DNA of 64,000 nucleotides from Theristus sp. LFF4_11 (Eukaryota; Nematoda; Chromadorea; Monhysterida; Xyalidae), in NCBI GenBank assembly GCA_030248135.1, contig JASANC010004087.1, positions 62,001-126,000 of the forward strand. The letters run 5' to 3'. Below, piece by piece: positions 45,104 through 58,335 of this stretch. Below the pieces are notes generated by a model. That model had not been told where the DNA came from, searched no databases, and worked only from the letters and a program-made list of their open reading frames with translations. A program made the translations under genes and the position numbers. Position 1 is the first letter of the stretch. Each line of letters starts with the position of its first letter.

Positions 45104-48100
45104 CTGCTGCCAGCAGACGTCCATTGGGAGCTTTGAAACGTGCATTCCATTCAGTTTTCAAACGTTTTAAACTAATAAGTCCATTGTTGTCTCGTTTAAT
45201 CCGCTTTATCAGGCTCACGTTTTCTGTCACCTCCGGTCAACACGGCCGCATGTACATATGTGCTGCTACAGTATTTGTTGTTGTACAACGTGCCACATGC
45301 TTCTCTCAACATGCCGCACCGTGTGTTTGTATTGTGATTTTCAACAACACATTATTTGTGAGACGCAATGGTCTACTTTGAAGCCGTTTATTTTGCAACA
45401 GCGCACAAAAAAATGAAAACAAGGCATGAAGCGGTTTCAGTTAAAAACTTAGCAGCTTGATTATGCACCAATATTTGATTGATAAACAACAGCAACACCA
45501 AAAAAGAAGTTTTGGAAAAAGAATTAACAATTTTTGCCAAACGTTCGTTTACATTGTAAATTATCAAAAACAGCCAAAAAAACAAAAAAAATATGCAATA
45601 ACAGTTCCGCTGCATGAGGCAAGACAGCATTGAGAAATCTACACTGTTCTTCAATGGCAACATACAGAAGAATAAAAAAGTCCTGCACCGCAATCAAATA
45701 TAACACCAGAAGTTAACAACTGATCAGCTTGCCTTTCGAGCATACCTGAAAATTCAACAACAAACAAAAAATAAAACTTTTCAATGTCGACATAATTGAT
45801 TGAAACGTGCATAATCAGAGAAGCAAAAAGTAATTCAACAAATGGCAACCAGTTTACAAAAGAACAAAAGAAGTTTACAAACAACAAATTCACGAATCTC
45901 CAAGAAACAGAAAAACTACGGGCAATTATGGTTTTCAAGCTTATACGAAACAAATGTTATAAAGAGGCATAAAGTAATCGTAGTTATCATGATTTCACGC
46001 TGCTGATCACGCAATGATAACACTCCACAAATTAAACCGAATTTTGTTACACAAACATTATGCAAAATGACAAGAAATGGCCGCACGAAAAGGGTGAAAG
46101 GTGTCAAAAACTAGACAAATCTGCGGAAACACAAATCACCGTGTGTGTCTGTGTGTACAACAGCTAATTCGCAGTGTAACACCGCGGAGAAAGTTTTTGA
46201 AAACGGTACATTTTGGTTTAGTTTTATGGTGCGGTGGGCGGTGTGTGTTCGGCGTTGTAATCTTCATTCAATCAAACCGTAAATGTTGCATTTTTTGCCC
46301 GTGTCCTGAGTTTGTGTAAACTGTTTGTCGTGTGTTCGAACACGTGTTGTTGTAAAGTGCTTTGAAAACGAGACGAGCTGACATTTATTACAAATCAGTC
46401 ACGCACACCTGTCAGCATGTCGCTTTTTACGCCAATCATTTATGTTTAAATTTTCCGCCATTTTTTAAACTGTGAGCTTTGATCGCATTCACTGCCACCG
46501 TACACAAACGCATTTAGTTCCCATTTGAGACCAAACGGCTTCAAAATTAGAAAAATCCGAAAATAAACTTCACCAGACAGTCAGTCCCCAGCATGTGTTA
46601 CAGAGCAAGAATGTTTCTATTGGAGATCCTTTATTACTGTTTCTACATTTTAATAACAAATATAGACAGTACCCATGCCACACAACCGTTTGTTTGCCCG
46701 AGCGACCGGCAAGCAACCGAAATCGTGCATTTTGCAATCGCACACTTATTTATAAATAGCAATATTCATAATGACGAGGTTTATGTGAGCGTGCATAGTT
46801 TCACCACCATGTTCGGGTGTGTTTGCGCGCATGCATATGCGTTGGTGAAAGTGCACAACCACACTTGAATACTGCTCCCTTCGTTGGCTGTAAAGTTCTA
46901 TTTCAGCATCAGACTGCGGTGCTGCAGCACTTTTTCGTGCAATGTTGCTGTTGACTGTATGAATATGAGCAACACTGAGACGTGCACTGTATTATGTCAG
47001 CGTTACCCAAATGTGAACATCGCAGCACAGCATCCAAACGACTCATATACGCGGCGTGTGCATGTACGTGCAACTGTAAACGTACTTCATTTCCATTCCA
47101 ACTACGCGCAACAAAAGCGCAATCAACAACAACACAGTTTACACACGCAGCTGAGACAATATACAATGAAATGATTTTACGTTGCGAGAAACAGTCGCAT
47201 CTCAAAGACATCGGGCATGAAACTTGTACTAATAGAAACAAATGCGTATACGCACGTCCGCCAAGAACTGTAACCGATAGTATTATAAACGTAGTAAATT
47301 GTAGTGGAAGAAAGTTTCAGTATCGCATCGCAAACACAGACAACTGTTGGAAGTTGCAGTCACCGTGGTCTCAAATACCGTCAATTGCATGATGAGTGGC
47401 CGTATAATAAACTACAATAATCGTTCGTAGACACAAACGCTTTGCTTTGCCGTTAGTTTGCGCGTATTGCCATAACATACTTAACATTGGGTATCCACAG
47501 TGTCTTATTTTACTTTCAAACGTGTATCGTTACTGTTTCTCATGTGATTTCGGAAAAAGACGGACAGAGACACGCCGCGCTGTTGACACTGCTGCGCAAC
47601 ATAAACTGTACTAGGAAAAATACCAGTTTTTCAGCAAAACAACAAACACACACGTGATGTGAAGAAAAGTGTAAAAAATAAATAAATACTACGATACACC
47701 ATAATTTCAGTATTATTAATTATGGCAGACAAATTGTGTATTGTTTACAAAGTAATTTTCGCGTTGATGAAGTCACAACAGAGTACTAGAGATTATTTTA
47801 CAACAAACACACGTTGTGGTTTTTCTGAACCAAAACTGTGTTTTTCGGTTTGATTAACACAAAATGTAATAAATTTGAAATGACTAAAATAGTTGCAAAA
47901 ACATCTGCATTTTTTAAAATGTTTTTTCAATCAATAATGCCCAAATTATTGGGTGGTGCCAGCGCTAAGGCAAAATTGAGGTAAAAATATTAACAGTGAA
48001 CAAAACAGAGCACCGAATTTGTATAACTGATTTTCTGTTCTTTTGCTGCTGATAAAAGCACGTGACAAAAGATGTAATCTAAAAGGCAAGGAACGTGCAG

Positions 48101-48278
48101 AGAGATACTGGCGGTAAGGCAAGAATCCGCAAAAATAAAAATTCTAAAACAAAAAATATGAATAGCAATCTGTAATTTGTGTGAAAATATCTATACAACG
48201 CAGTGGTGGTGCGGTGACCAAACCCCACCAAATTTCAGTCTCTTCTGGAGCCCAATAATAAAAAATTATTTTATAAGA
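45104..48278. other. Intergenic region downstream of the hig-like gene; no gene recognised
   Basis: AT-rich sequence of about 3.2 kb between the convergent hig-like and zinc-finger genes. ORFs around 45388-45953, 46593-46868 and 46982-47392 show no domains and overlap on opposite strands. The zinc-finger gene's last exon ends at a codon that overlaps a good splice donor, so an additional small 3' exon of that gene could hide here, but I could not identify one. Confidence 0.45.
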
Positions 48279-49396
48279 CAGGGTGTCCCAAAAAACATTA
48301 CAAAAGTAAATAGCTCGTGCGGCCGACTGATTTCACGTAAAGCCATGAAATTTAAAGCACTTCTAGAACTAAGATACACATTTTTTGCGTTCAATTTTTA
48401 TTCCATTTTTTTCAATAATATTTCAGCAGAAATTTGTAAAAACTCAAAAATCACCATTGTGACTCAGGATAAACATCATTGTCGACATCGATGTTCGCAT
48501 CTGACAGTGGCACAAGCTCATCGTCCGCTTCATCTTCACTGTTGTCATCATGTTCAACCTCTCAGCCCTTTAGTTTAATTTTTCTTGGTTGCTCAGTGTG
48601 TTGTCCATTGTTCTCAATGAACGACGACATTCGATGTTTAAAACTGATGATCACTTTCTGATGCAGCGCCCGATCATCGTTGATTTTCTTGCACACCGCT
48701 GCGCCGTACGGTACACGGTAAGTCAGTCTGTCAGATGCCCCCCAAAGCCAGAAGTCAAGAGGCTTCACGTCCGGACACTTCTCGGGTCATTCAGTTCTGC
48801 CCCTGCGGTGATCCAGCGGTCACCGAACGACACCGACAGCCACTCGCGCACTTGTTTGAGTTTCCTCTTGACTCATGGGTTTGGGGAACGTGAAGGAAAT
48901 TGTGTGCTGTTCAGCGCCCACCAGTGTCGACAACTTGAAGAGCAAAAGTTGCAGCGGTGTGCAAGAAATCAACGATGATCGGGCGCTGCACCAGAAGGTG
49001 CTCATCAGTTTTAAACATTGAATGTCGGCGATCATTGATAGCAATGGACAACACATTGAGCAGCTGTGAAAAAATGAAACTGAAGGGCCGAGAGGATGAA
49101 TAGGACATCAGTAAAGATGAAGCTGAAGATGAACTTGTGGCACTGCCAGATGATAGTCTCAATGACGACAATGATGTTTATCCTGAGTCAAAATGCTTAA
49201 TTTTGGTGATTTTTGAGTTTTTGCGAATTTCTGCTGAAAAATCATTGAAAAAGTGGCATTTCGGATAGAAAATTAAACACAAAAATGTGTAGCTTAGTTC
49301 TAGAAGTGTTTCAAATTTCATGGCTTTACGTGCAACCAGTCAGCCTGTATAATACTTTACTGCATTTTCTTTTGTTGTGTTTTTTGGGACACCCTG
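48279..49396. mobile_element. Fold-back mariner/IS630-type element with transposase remnants in both arms
   Basis: Starts CAGGGTGTCCCAAAAAACA and ends TGTTTTTTGGGACACCCTG. The two halves (about 48279-48770 and 48910-49396) are reverse complements at roughly 80 percent identity by eye. Each carries the C-terminal part of a DDE transposase, best seen on the minus strand at 48768-48562: PDVKPLDFWLWGASDRLTY, then INDDRALHQKVIISFKHR. The PLDFWLWG motif is typical of Tc1/mariner-related enzymes around the third catalytic residue. The right arm holds a matching but more broken copy on the other strand. The element cannot encode a full transposase. TA follows the right end, but the left end is preceded by AAGA, so the duplication is imperfect. 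Confidence 0.8.
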
Positions 49397-49784
49397 TATA
49401 TTAAGATTACTTTTCAAATAAACAGTTGTGGGTAATTTTGGGCACTGCAATTTAGTAACTTTGTGTCAAAAGTGTGCAGATGAATGTCACAGTAAGAATT
49501 GACCAGATTCGATCGTCAAAATTAAAAAAAAGTGACGCTAAGGCTACAAAATACTATACAAACCTAGCTGCCATGTGAACATTATGCAATAAAATGGCCC
49601 CTTTTGTCATGGAAACAAAATTTAAAATTTTGTGAAGCACGCCTCATTTAACATTATGACGCCTAAAAAAATCAACAACAATAACAAATAAAAAAGTGTA
49701 CTCTGTGATCAGGATAATATCTGCGTGTTATTCAAGAAATGAAGAAGATACAAAACTCAAAATTCTCGCAAAGCACAAGCGGAC

Positions 49785-52700
49785 TCACCATTCACTTTGA
49801 TGCAGCACCTTGACGACGTACCCCTCAACGAGTTGATGTTGGTCCGTGACGCCAGGTGGCAGAGTGTAATTGGAAGGGGGCATGTGGTACTGCGGTTGGT
49901 AGATCGACGGTGCGTGTTGGTAGTAGCCATTGGACGTTGCCAAGGGCACAGACAATTGCCCTTGGTTACTCGTGCCATTTGCATTGCCCATGAAGTACTG
50001 CTGTTGTTGTTGATTGCAGTTTGCTGGCGGTGGCGGTGCCTGTTGAATGCTGCTGGGTGCTGCCGCAAATATGTCCACGTTCGGCATGTAGCCGTCTGCC
50101 AGTGTGTTGGTCTGTGTGTGCAGTTCAGGGTTGTTGTTGCTTTGATATAATGTTGGTGCGTTCTGTTGGTGGTGGTGATGATGGCCGTTTGGCAAGAGTG
50201 CGCCATTGTGGCTGGTGCCGTTCGCAGTGGATGCTGGCGTTGGCGGAAGACACAGACCAGAGACGCCAATTAGTGACGTCGCCGTTGGAAGGAACGATCC
50301 AGCAAACTGAGAACAGAAAAATTGGTTTGGTTACTATTCTGGCAAAGTTTCACGAGCATTGCATCGAAATTGTCTGCAAATGTTTGCCAGTTAAACTTTC
50401 GAGGGCTTCAGAAAACTTCAACAAGATGGTCAAAGAAATGAGTGCAATAGCAACAACGTGAAACAGTCACCTGATTGTTATGTCCCGTGATCAGTTGATT
50501 CGATTGATTCAAGAGCACGGCGGTCTCAGCCGCTGTTGACGGCATGTTACACTCGGCATACAACTGCAACAGCAAAGCTCAATGCGCTCGTTGTACGCTT
50601 GTCGGTTCCACTTGTTTTCAAGTACGTGCTTTGATACAGTAAGTTTACACTGCAATGCGTTTTATGCTTACCGAAGACAAGAATCGATTCGGTGTTGGTC
50701 CGTTCGACGGTGCCGGATCGGAGGGCGGAGTCGACTGAGCGCTGTGATTGCTTGTCGTAGGGTGTGACTGTGCCGGTGAGCAATGCTGCTGCTGTTGGTG
50801 TTGCTGTGTGCGACGCAAGTGTGCGTGCTGTTTCATTGGGGCACTCGGTGGCAGGGTGCCATGTGGCGGCGGACTGACGTCACACAACATTGGCGCACGG
50901 GTCAGCAAGGACATCGCTGGCTCCGCCTCGTACGTCGGCATCGACGTGTTCGCCAACATGTCGTAACTGCAGGGGCAAAGTTGAAAATAATAAATTGAAA
51001 AAAAATTGAAAACATTTGGGCGAAACCTTGCAGCAAAACAACTCGTTCTTAGTTTAGTTGAGGGTGCATAACCATGATTTTAACGCCGATTGCACGAAAA
51101 AAAGGGGGGGGGGTTTTGTATGGAAGTGCCGGGCCATGGAATCATATTCCAACTAAGGGTAGGGGGTTGTACAACTCAACAAGGCGCTTCATTTTCACTT
51201 AGCAACCATACCCTAATTCCCCCTATTCGCAGCACTTTTAGGGCTTATAAGTCAAAAAAACCCTCGATTTTTTTCCATTTTTCGCAAAGTATACCATTTT
51301 CAACCAGCATTTTCAACATTGGTGCAAACAAGCTAGGGCTTGAAATAGTGTGCGTTTTAAAGATCTCGCGGAGCTCTTTCACTTACACGTACACTACATA
51401 AAGGGACTTTTTCCTATTTTCCGTGGTAAGCTTCGCAAAATTACTTTTTTTGAAAAATTTTGCTATTTTTTGTAAAACATGTTTTTGAGCTCATAAACAC
51501 AATTTTTTGATTTTCATTTTTAGTTCTACAGGGGGGTTTTCGGGGTCGCTGAATTTGAATCTGAACTTAGATTTTTGCCCCGGGCATTTTTTTGCTTCTA
51601 AATTGGGCAAAAACATGTTTTTTTTGCGTTTATCAGTGTTTTTTGTTTTAGTGTTTTAATTTTATGCGTGGATTTTATTTAAAATGCTATTTTATAATAG
51701 CTTTACAACCGCTGTACTTGAATCCGTTTTAATATTTTGCAGCTGACCACTTGCTTTTACCCAAAAAGGGGTAAAATGCGGATTTTTTGCTTTTTTCATA
51801 CGTTTTCATTCCACAGTGAAAAAAAACAATAGAAACAACTTTTAATTTTAATTTTTAATTCTCCAGAGGGTTTTCGAGATTGCGCAATCCGAATCTGATT
51901 TTACGGTATATTTTTGCCTCGGGCATATTTTGCCCTAAAATTTTGCAAAAACATTTTTTAGCGTTTTCCAGTGTTTTTTTTGTTTTAAGTTCTAATTTTA
52001 AGTGTGGATTTTTTTAAAAGAATTTTCTATAGTAACAAATAAGCTTTAAAACAATCTTTAAAACCACTTTCTAGGAGTACCCGAATGCGCTGAATCTATA
52101 TCTGTAGTTAAATTTTACAATTGACCCATTATTTACCTTTATAAATGGGTAAAAAATCTTTATTGTAATTTTTCTGCAGACGTTTTTTTTTGTGTGCGAA
52201 CTACACTTGTAAACTGTTGTTAATTTGTCTCGGGAATTTTCTACGCCGCTGAAGTTGATCTGTTTTTGGTTTTTAAAACTGGTGCTTTTGTTTACCCCAA
52301 TTTTACCCAGTTGGGTAAAAACTGTCTCTTTCACCTTTTTGTTTGAAACTGACATAGTGAATGGTTATGGCTGAAACGTAAAAGTTATGGCTTGAAATGA
52401 TGTGCGTTTTGAAGATCTCGCGGAGCTTTTTCACGTACACTGCGTTAAAAGCAAAGGACTTGTCTGTTACGAATCTGTCGATGAGCAAATTTGTTCGCGA
52501 AAACTGAATCATTGTACACTCTAGATATACAAAATAACTTTTTTCAAGTTTCAGAGCCATCACATTTGAAAACGCCAACAAAATACTGATCGAGCAAAAA
52601 AATGCGGAGAAAATGAGCAAAATGTATCAAAATTGCTGAATTTAGAGCACCCACAAAGAGGAGTAAAAAAATAAACATCAGATTCGAGTTCAGCATACCC

Positions 52701-55700
52701 AAAAACCCTAGTTCGGGTGGCTTGTTTATTTTTAGGGGCGTTATTTGCGAGTTTTACGATAGTTTTACTTGAAAACGATGTTTTTTAAAGGAAAAACAAA
52801 AAAAACGAAAAAAAGCAATTTTGCAAAGCTTACCACCGAAAATATGTAAAAGTCCCTTGATTTTAACGCAGTGTACGTGAAAAAACTCCGCGAGGTCTTC
52901 AAAACGCACATCATTTCAAGCCATAACTTTTACGTTTCAGCCATAACCATTCACTATGTCAGTTTCAAACAAAAAGGTGAAAGAGACAGTTTTAACCCAA
53001 CTGGGTAAAATTGGGGTAAACAAAAGCACCAGTTTCAAAAACCAAAAACAGATCAACTTCAGCGGCGTAGAAAAATCCCGAGACAAATTAACAACAGTTT
53101 ACAAGTGTAGTTCGCACACAAAAAGAAAAACGTCTACAGAAAAACCACAATAAAAATTTTTTACCCATTTATAAGGGTAAATAATGGGTCAATTGTAAAA
53201 TTTAACTACAGATATAGATTCAGCGCATTCGGGTACTCCTAGAAAGTGGTTTTAAAGATTGTTTTAAAGCTTATTTGTTACTATGAAACGAAAACGTCTG
53301 AAAAAAGGCAAAAAATCCATGTTTTACCCATTTTTGAGAAAGAAAATGGTCCGTTACAGAATATATTAACGGATTCAAGCACAGCGGTTGTGAAGCTATT
53401 AGAAAATTCTTTTAAAAAAATCCACACTTAAAATTAGAAATTAAAACAAACAAAAACACTGGAAAACGCTAAAAATGTTTTTGCAAAATTTTAGGGCAAA
53501 AAATGCCCGAGGCAAAAATCTAAAATCAGATTCGGATTGCGCAATCTCTAAACCCCCCTGGAGAACTAGAAATTAAAACTAAAAGTTGTTTCTATTGTTG
53601 TTTTCACTGTGGAATGAAAACGTATGAAAAAAGCAAAAAATCCACATTTTACCCCTTTTTGGGTGAAAGCAAGTGGTCAGTTGCAAAATATGAAAACGGA
53701 TTCAAGTACAGCGGTTGTAAAGCTATTATAAGATAGCATTTTAAATGAAATCCACGTATAAAATTAAAACACTAAAACAAAAAACACTGAAAAACGCAAA
53801 AAAACATGTTTTTGCCCAATTTTAGGGCAAAAAAATGCCCGGGCAAAAATCTAAGTTCAGATTCAAATTCAGCGACCCCGAAAACCCCCCTGTAGAACTA
53901 AAAATGAAAATCAAAAAATTGTGTTTATGAGCTCAAAAACATGTTTTACAAAAAAATAGCAAAATTTTCAAAAAAAGTAATTTTGCGAAGCTTACCACGG
54001 AAAATAGGAAAAATTCCCTTTATGTAGTGTACGTGTAAGTGAAAGAGCTCCGCGAGATCTTCAAAACGCACACTATTTCAAGCCCTAGCTTGTTTGCACC
54101 AATGTTGAAAATGCTGGTTGAAAATGGTATACTTTGCGAAAAATGGAAAAAAATCGAGGGTTTTTTGATTTATAAGCCCTAAAAGTGCTGCAAATAGGGG
54201 GAATTAGGGTATGGTTGCTAAGTGAATATGAAGCGCCTTGTTGAGTTGTACAACCCCCTACCCTTAGTTAGAATATGATTCCATGGCCCGCTAGACCCCC
54301 CCACTTATTCGTGCAATCGGCGTTAAAAACCTTTTCTGTGCACTCAAAAGTGAACGATTCCAACCGACCATTTATTCCTTGAGTCTTGACCGGTTTGGAA
54401 TAAATGTTGATAAAACACAGTGGCTAAATAAATACAATGTTTTGGACTTTGTAGAAACCGGAAAACGTGTGATGAACCACGAGAGAACGCTGCATTCTAA
54501 GCAAAGCCAGTTCCCGCTCACCCAGCATTCATCGGGTCACCGTTGAGCGGTGCCGTGCCAGCGGACGTGCTCGTCACGGTCGCCGTGTGGTTTGCATTTG
54601 CATTCTTTTTGCGTCGCCTATTTGGATTTGCGTTTCGTCGTTTTTTCGGCTGCGGCGGCGGCGGCACCCCGGTTGTGAGCGGCGCAGCAACGCACTCGTG
54701 CTCGAGCGACGCCTGCTGCAGCAGTTGGTGTTGTTCGTGTTGCATCGCCAACCGCATCACCTGTTTCATGTCGTCATCGTCAACGGTGCCGTCCATGTGC
54801 TCGCCATTGTTGATCGATGGTGAGCCGCACGCAGCCCCTCCGTGCACCATTTCATCGATCACGCTGTTCACGGCGTTCAGAGACGGGGACCGACTGCCGT
54901 TGCCGTTCATTGGCTGCTGAAATGCACTCGCTTGTGCAATCACCACAACAGCAAAATATCACTGCAAATTCGAAAACGCCAAAATCTTGGTCTGAATCGT
55001 AAACCAAAGCAAAGTCGTTGTACTCTCCGCTACGCCAAGCCTTTTCTGTAAAGCTGGGTCAAATTTTGAGAGAATCTATTTTGTGGTGATTTTATGCATT
55101 GCGGTGGTTATTGGAACCTACGTGAAAAATGCGTTTTGCTTATTTTAGAACTCGCCGTCATTTTACAAAATCTTTTACAAAAATACAAAAACTAGCTTTC
55201 CCATTTGCTGCTCCATCAACGTCACACCACAATTGTCCCACCTGCTGCATCTGTTGCTCACTCTTCTTTCGTGCCGCCGTTGCGTACGTGATCGACGGTA
55301 TGAACGAGTCTTCGTCATAAATGTCGTCGGCGTCTGGCGTGCAGCCGTGTTCATTCTTGCGAAGGTGCATCTCACGGTGGCATTTCAGACTGTTCTTCCA
55401 TTTGAACGTCATATGACAGACGTTGCACGTGAACGGCTTCGTCTCAGAATGGATTCGCTTGTGATTCCACAGCGTCGACCTGAATTGGGTTGTCGGGCGA
55501 AACTGATGACACTGAACTGTGAAGCAATGCAGTTTATACAATCTAGCATGCTGGTTGGCTGCATCGAACTGAACCAATCAGTGAACCGGATTCAAAAGCT
55601 GATCAGCTGATTGTCTCTGATTTACAGTTTGACTGTAATTCCAAGGGATTGACGCACCCACCGGGTCAATCCGTTTTCTCTCAGCGTTCCATAAAAATGC

Positions 55701-56196
55701 CAAACAATAGAACTGGCTGCAAGCGAACGCACCTCCGATTGAACTTGGCGTTGCAGATGTCGCACTGGAACGGCTTCTGGCCGGTGTGCGAGTTCTGGTG
55801 CTCCTCGAGCTCCATTTTCGAGCCGAACCTGCTCGAGCACTGCGAGCACGGGTACGGCCGTTTGCGGTCGGCAGTCAGTGGGCGCCCGGGCCCGCTGCCT
55901 TTCGGCTTCACCGGTTGGCGACGTCGTTGGCCTGGCGTCAGCAGTTGGCGTTGCTGGTTGACGTTGGCGAGCACGTCGTCCACGACGGACACGCTGTGTT
56001 GTGCTGGCATGCCACTGTGCTCGTGCGTGTGCTCCTCGTCGCTGCCACTGTGGTCGTACAGCACGTGCGTGCCTGTGTGCTCCTGCGTCTCGTTGCCTTC
56101 CTCCAGAGCACACGCCATGCCGTCTGCTGTGTCGGCCGATTGTTGCTCCTCGAGTTTCACGTCCTGCATGATTACAGTCGACGAAGGCACGTCCAT
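49785..56196 (-). CDS. C2H2 zinc-finger transcription factor with Gln/Pro-rich C-terminus
   Basis: Six exons: 56196-55733, 55479-55242, 54916-54522, 50966-50672, 50563-50471, 50306-49785. All phases fit, giving 668 residues. An acidic N-terminus is followed by PKGSGPGRPLTADRKRP (a GRP core reminiscent of an AT-hook). Three C2H2 fingers follow: PCSQCSSRFG to HQNSH, QCDICNAKFNRR to HKRIH (split by intron 1) and TCNVCHMTFKWKNSLKCH to REMH. Then come a KKRRNANPNRRRKKN basic patch and a long Gln/Pro/His/Asn-rich tail with little predicted structure. It presumably binds DNA in the nucleus; I do not recognise the orthologue. The 3.5-kb intron 3 holds a giant palindrome. The last codons (GAATGG then TGAGT) also form a strong donor, so a longer 3' form is possible. 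5' coding exons upstream of 56196 cannot be excluded. Confidence 0.85.
51080..54326. mobile_element. 3.2-kb palindromic element bounded by TTAA (piggyBac-like site)
   Basis: Arms about 51084-52455 and 52856-54322 are reverse complements of each other, highly similar over nearly 1.4 kb, around a ~400-bp spacer. The outermost inverted sequence is CGCCGATTGCACGAA, and TTAA stands at each border (51080-51083 and 54323-54326), the target-site signature of piggyBac-type transposons. A 60-residue reading frame (starting MSVSNKKVKETV) occurs in both arms by symmetry, but no transposase was recognised. Part of the arm (51300-51490) is also repeated in diverged form next to the spacer, so the element grew by internal duplication. 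It lies wholly within intron 3 of the zinc-finger gene. Confidence 0.85.
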
Positions 56197-57435
56197 GTTC
56201 TCCTTGTTTCTTGTTACAATTTCATAACGATTTATCCAGCTTGTCAACTTGCTTGTAAAATTTTCAAGATCTTCAGATTTTCTTGTGGTTACGTGAGAAG
56301 ATGAATTTTCTAACAATGCATGTGGCGCATGGATCGTGTTTTTTAAAACTTTGGTTCGCAGCCGGGCATGTGAATGGCACAAATTGATTGTCGAAGTTTG
56401 AAATTGCTATGTTTTATTTTCAATGTCTGACAAATCGCTGAAATGACAAAAATGAGTCTGTATAATTTTTCAGACCACGATTGTATGGCACATAAAACTG
56501 TCGAACAGAAATTAAACGTCGACAATAAAAACGCAAAAGCCATAAAATGCATCGCTTGATGTATTGCACAGCGAACGACAGAAATTAAAGCAACACATCA
56601 ATGAGCAAACAATAGCCAGATAAAGCAGTTGTCAATCAAACTGTGCCAAAATAAAAAATGTGAAACTCTACAAAAGACCATGCAAAAATCAGAAAGTGAC
56701 TGAAAACGACCTATTGCAGGGCAACACAACCTGACTCATGAAACTGTCAATGAAACTCATTAAACACGCACAACTCAAAGTGAATCTCAAACAATTTTAA
56801 TAATTTGGCACTGTTAAAAATAATGCAACAAACTAAAACAGTAAACTGATTGAAAAAACCTTGTAAGCGCTTGTAAAATATCTGAAAGACTTGATTAAAA
56901 AAGCTCATTACTGTCGATGGTGATCGATAGTGAGACAAAGCAACAACAACAGCAGAGCACAACAAAGCAGCTGCAACGTTGATGCGCAGCACTCCACAAG
57001 TGCACTCACTCGGATCAAGTATAACTACAAGTTATAAGTAGCATACAGCTAATAAAGCAGGCAGAGCTGCTGTTGCTTGCGAATGCCGCACAACACTTCA
57101 TACGCACACACACGGTCGACGTCTGCCGCCTACTGCTCATCTCGCGAACGAACGTAAAACGAGCAACACAAGACGCACAAACATACGAAAGAGAGAGAAA
57201 TCTAGGTGGAAAGATCGTTGTTGGCATTGCTGGTCCGCACAGACAACATTGGTACATAGAAACACAACTGCGAATGCATTCACAGGCACACGCACACACA
57301 CACGTATAACAAACGTACGACAGGCGCTGCAGCGCAACCGACGCAGCACACAGCACGTTGAGTGTGTGTGTGTGTTGTGTTGTTGTTGAACGCTGATCAT
57401 CCGACTGCTCACTTCAGTTGATTTGCAGCGGTGAA

Positions 57436-57471
<36 letters not shown>

Positions 57472-58335
57472 GCGCGCATAACGCATCCCGTGCACCACAC
57501 AACACAACACAACACAACACACCCAACAGCGTACATTCGAAATTGCAGAAACGCGCCGGCCAGTTTGCTGTATGCTGGCCAAGCTGCATCATCATAACTG
57601 AAATTGAAATCAATCGCAAATTGCGGTTAGCCGCAAACGCAAACGTTTGGCTGAACAAAAGGAACAGCAAAGAAGTTGTCCACAACGAAAACTTGAAGGT
57701 GGAACAAAAAAACAAAAATCGAACAAATCTAAAACGACAAAATTGGCTTTTTGATCAATTTCTAACGCCTCAAGTTACCACCAACAGCGCCTGCGTAAAA
57801 CATGGAAACAAGTTGGAAACAGGAAGGAAATTTGGAAAGCAAACACCAAGTCACAAAAAACGAACGAATCAAACATGCAAAGAAAAAACAAGACAAAAAG
57901 CTTCGAAGTCGGAAACATCAATAAAACGATGATTGGTGATTGAATGACCTGAATTGTGTATGAGCAAGCACACCGGAAAAAAGGCGTCGACATAGAGAGA
58001 CACGAAAGTGAAGAGAGACCAAAGAGAGCTGCTACCGCTCAACAGACTTATACATTCTACATATTGGTGTGTCCAAAAGTGAAACGCCAAAAAGAACAGA
58101 CACGCACACACACACAGCTGAGAGCAGAGGCAACAACGTCAGTGCTTTCGTGCGTTCCAAAGCGCGCGCCTGTCGTTCTCCGGGCTTGATTAGTGAGAGA
58201 GTTCTCGGCCGAGACAAAGAACGACAACGCAAAATGCAAATGAGAGATGACCGACCGACCAAGCCAAACCGACACTGAGATGAACACAAAATGATTTGAA
58301 AACGATTGTGTTGATTTTGATTGTGTCTGTGTTTG
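56197..58335. other. Upstream region of the zinc-finger gene; microsatellites
   Basis: No gene recognised. It contains an uninterrupted GTT triplet run (about 57436-57471) and a CACAA pentamer run (about 57496-57525). Translations of these give Leu- or Asn-rich false ORFs. The 5' UTR and promoter of the zinc-finger gene and the 3' UTR of the glycosyltransferase gene should be here. Confidence 0.5.
57436..57471 (+). repeat. (GTT)n microsatellite
   Basis: About twelve perfect GTT triplets, giving poly-Leu in one plus-strand frame and poly-Asn on the minus strand. Probably non-coding and length-variable. Confidence 0.9.

Noticed and set aside
46593..47392. ORFs between the hig-like and zinc-finger genes
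   Set aside because: Low-complexity translation, no domain, no consistent splice pattern; not supported as a gene.
52071..53153. Matching reading frames in both arms of the palindrome (MSVSNKKVKETV)
   Set aside because: The match follows from the palindrome itself, the frames are short and differ at their ends, and no known protein family is evident.
57435..57932. 165-codon ORF starting with a Leu run
   Set aside because: The start is the GTT microsatellite and the rest is Lys/Asn-rich low complexity; no domain.
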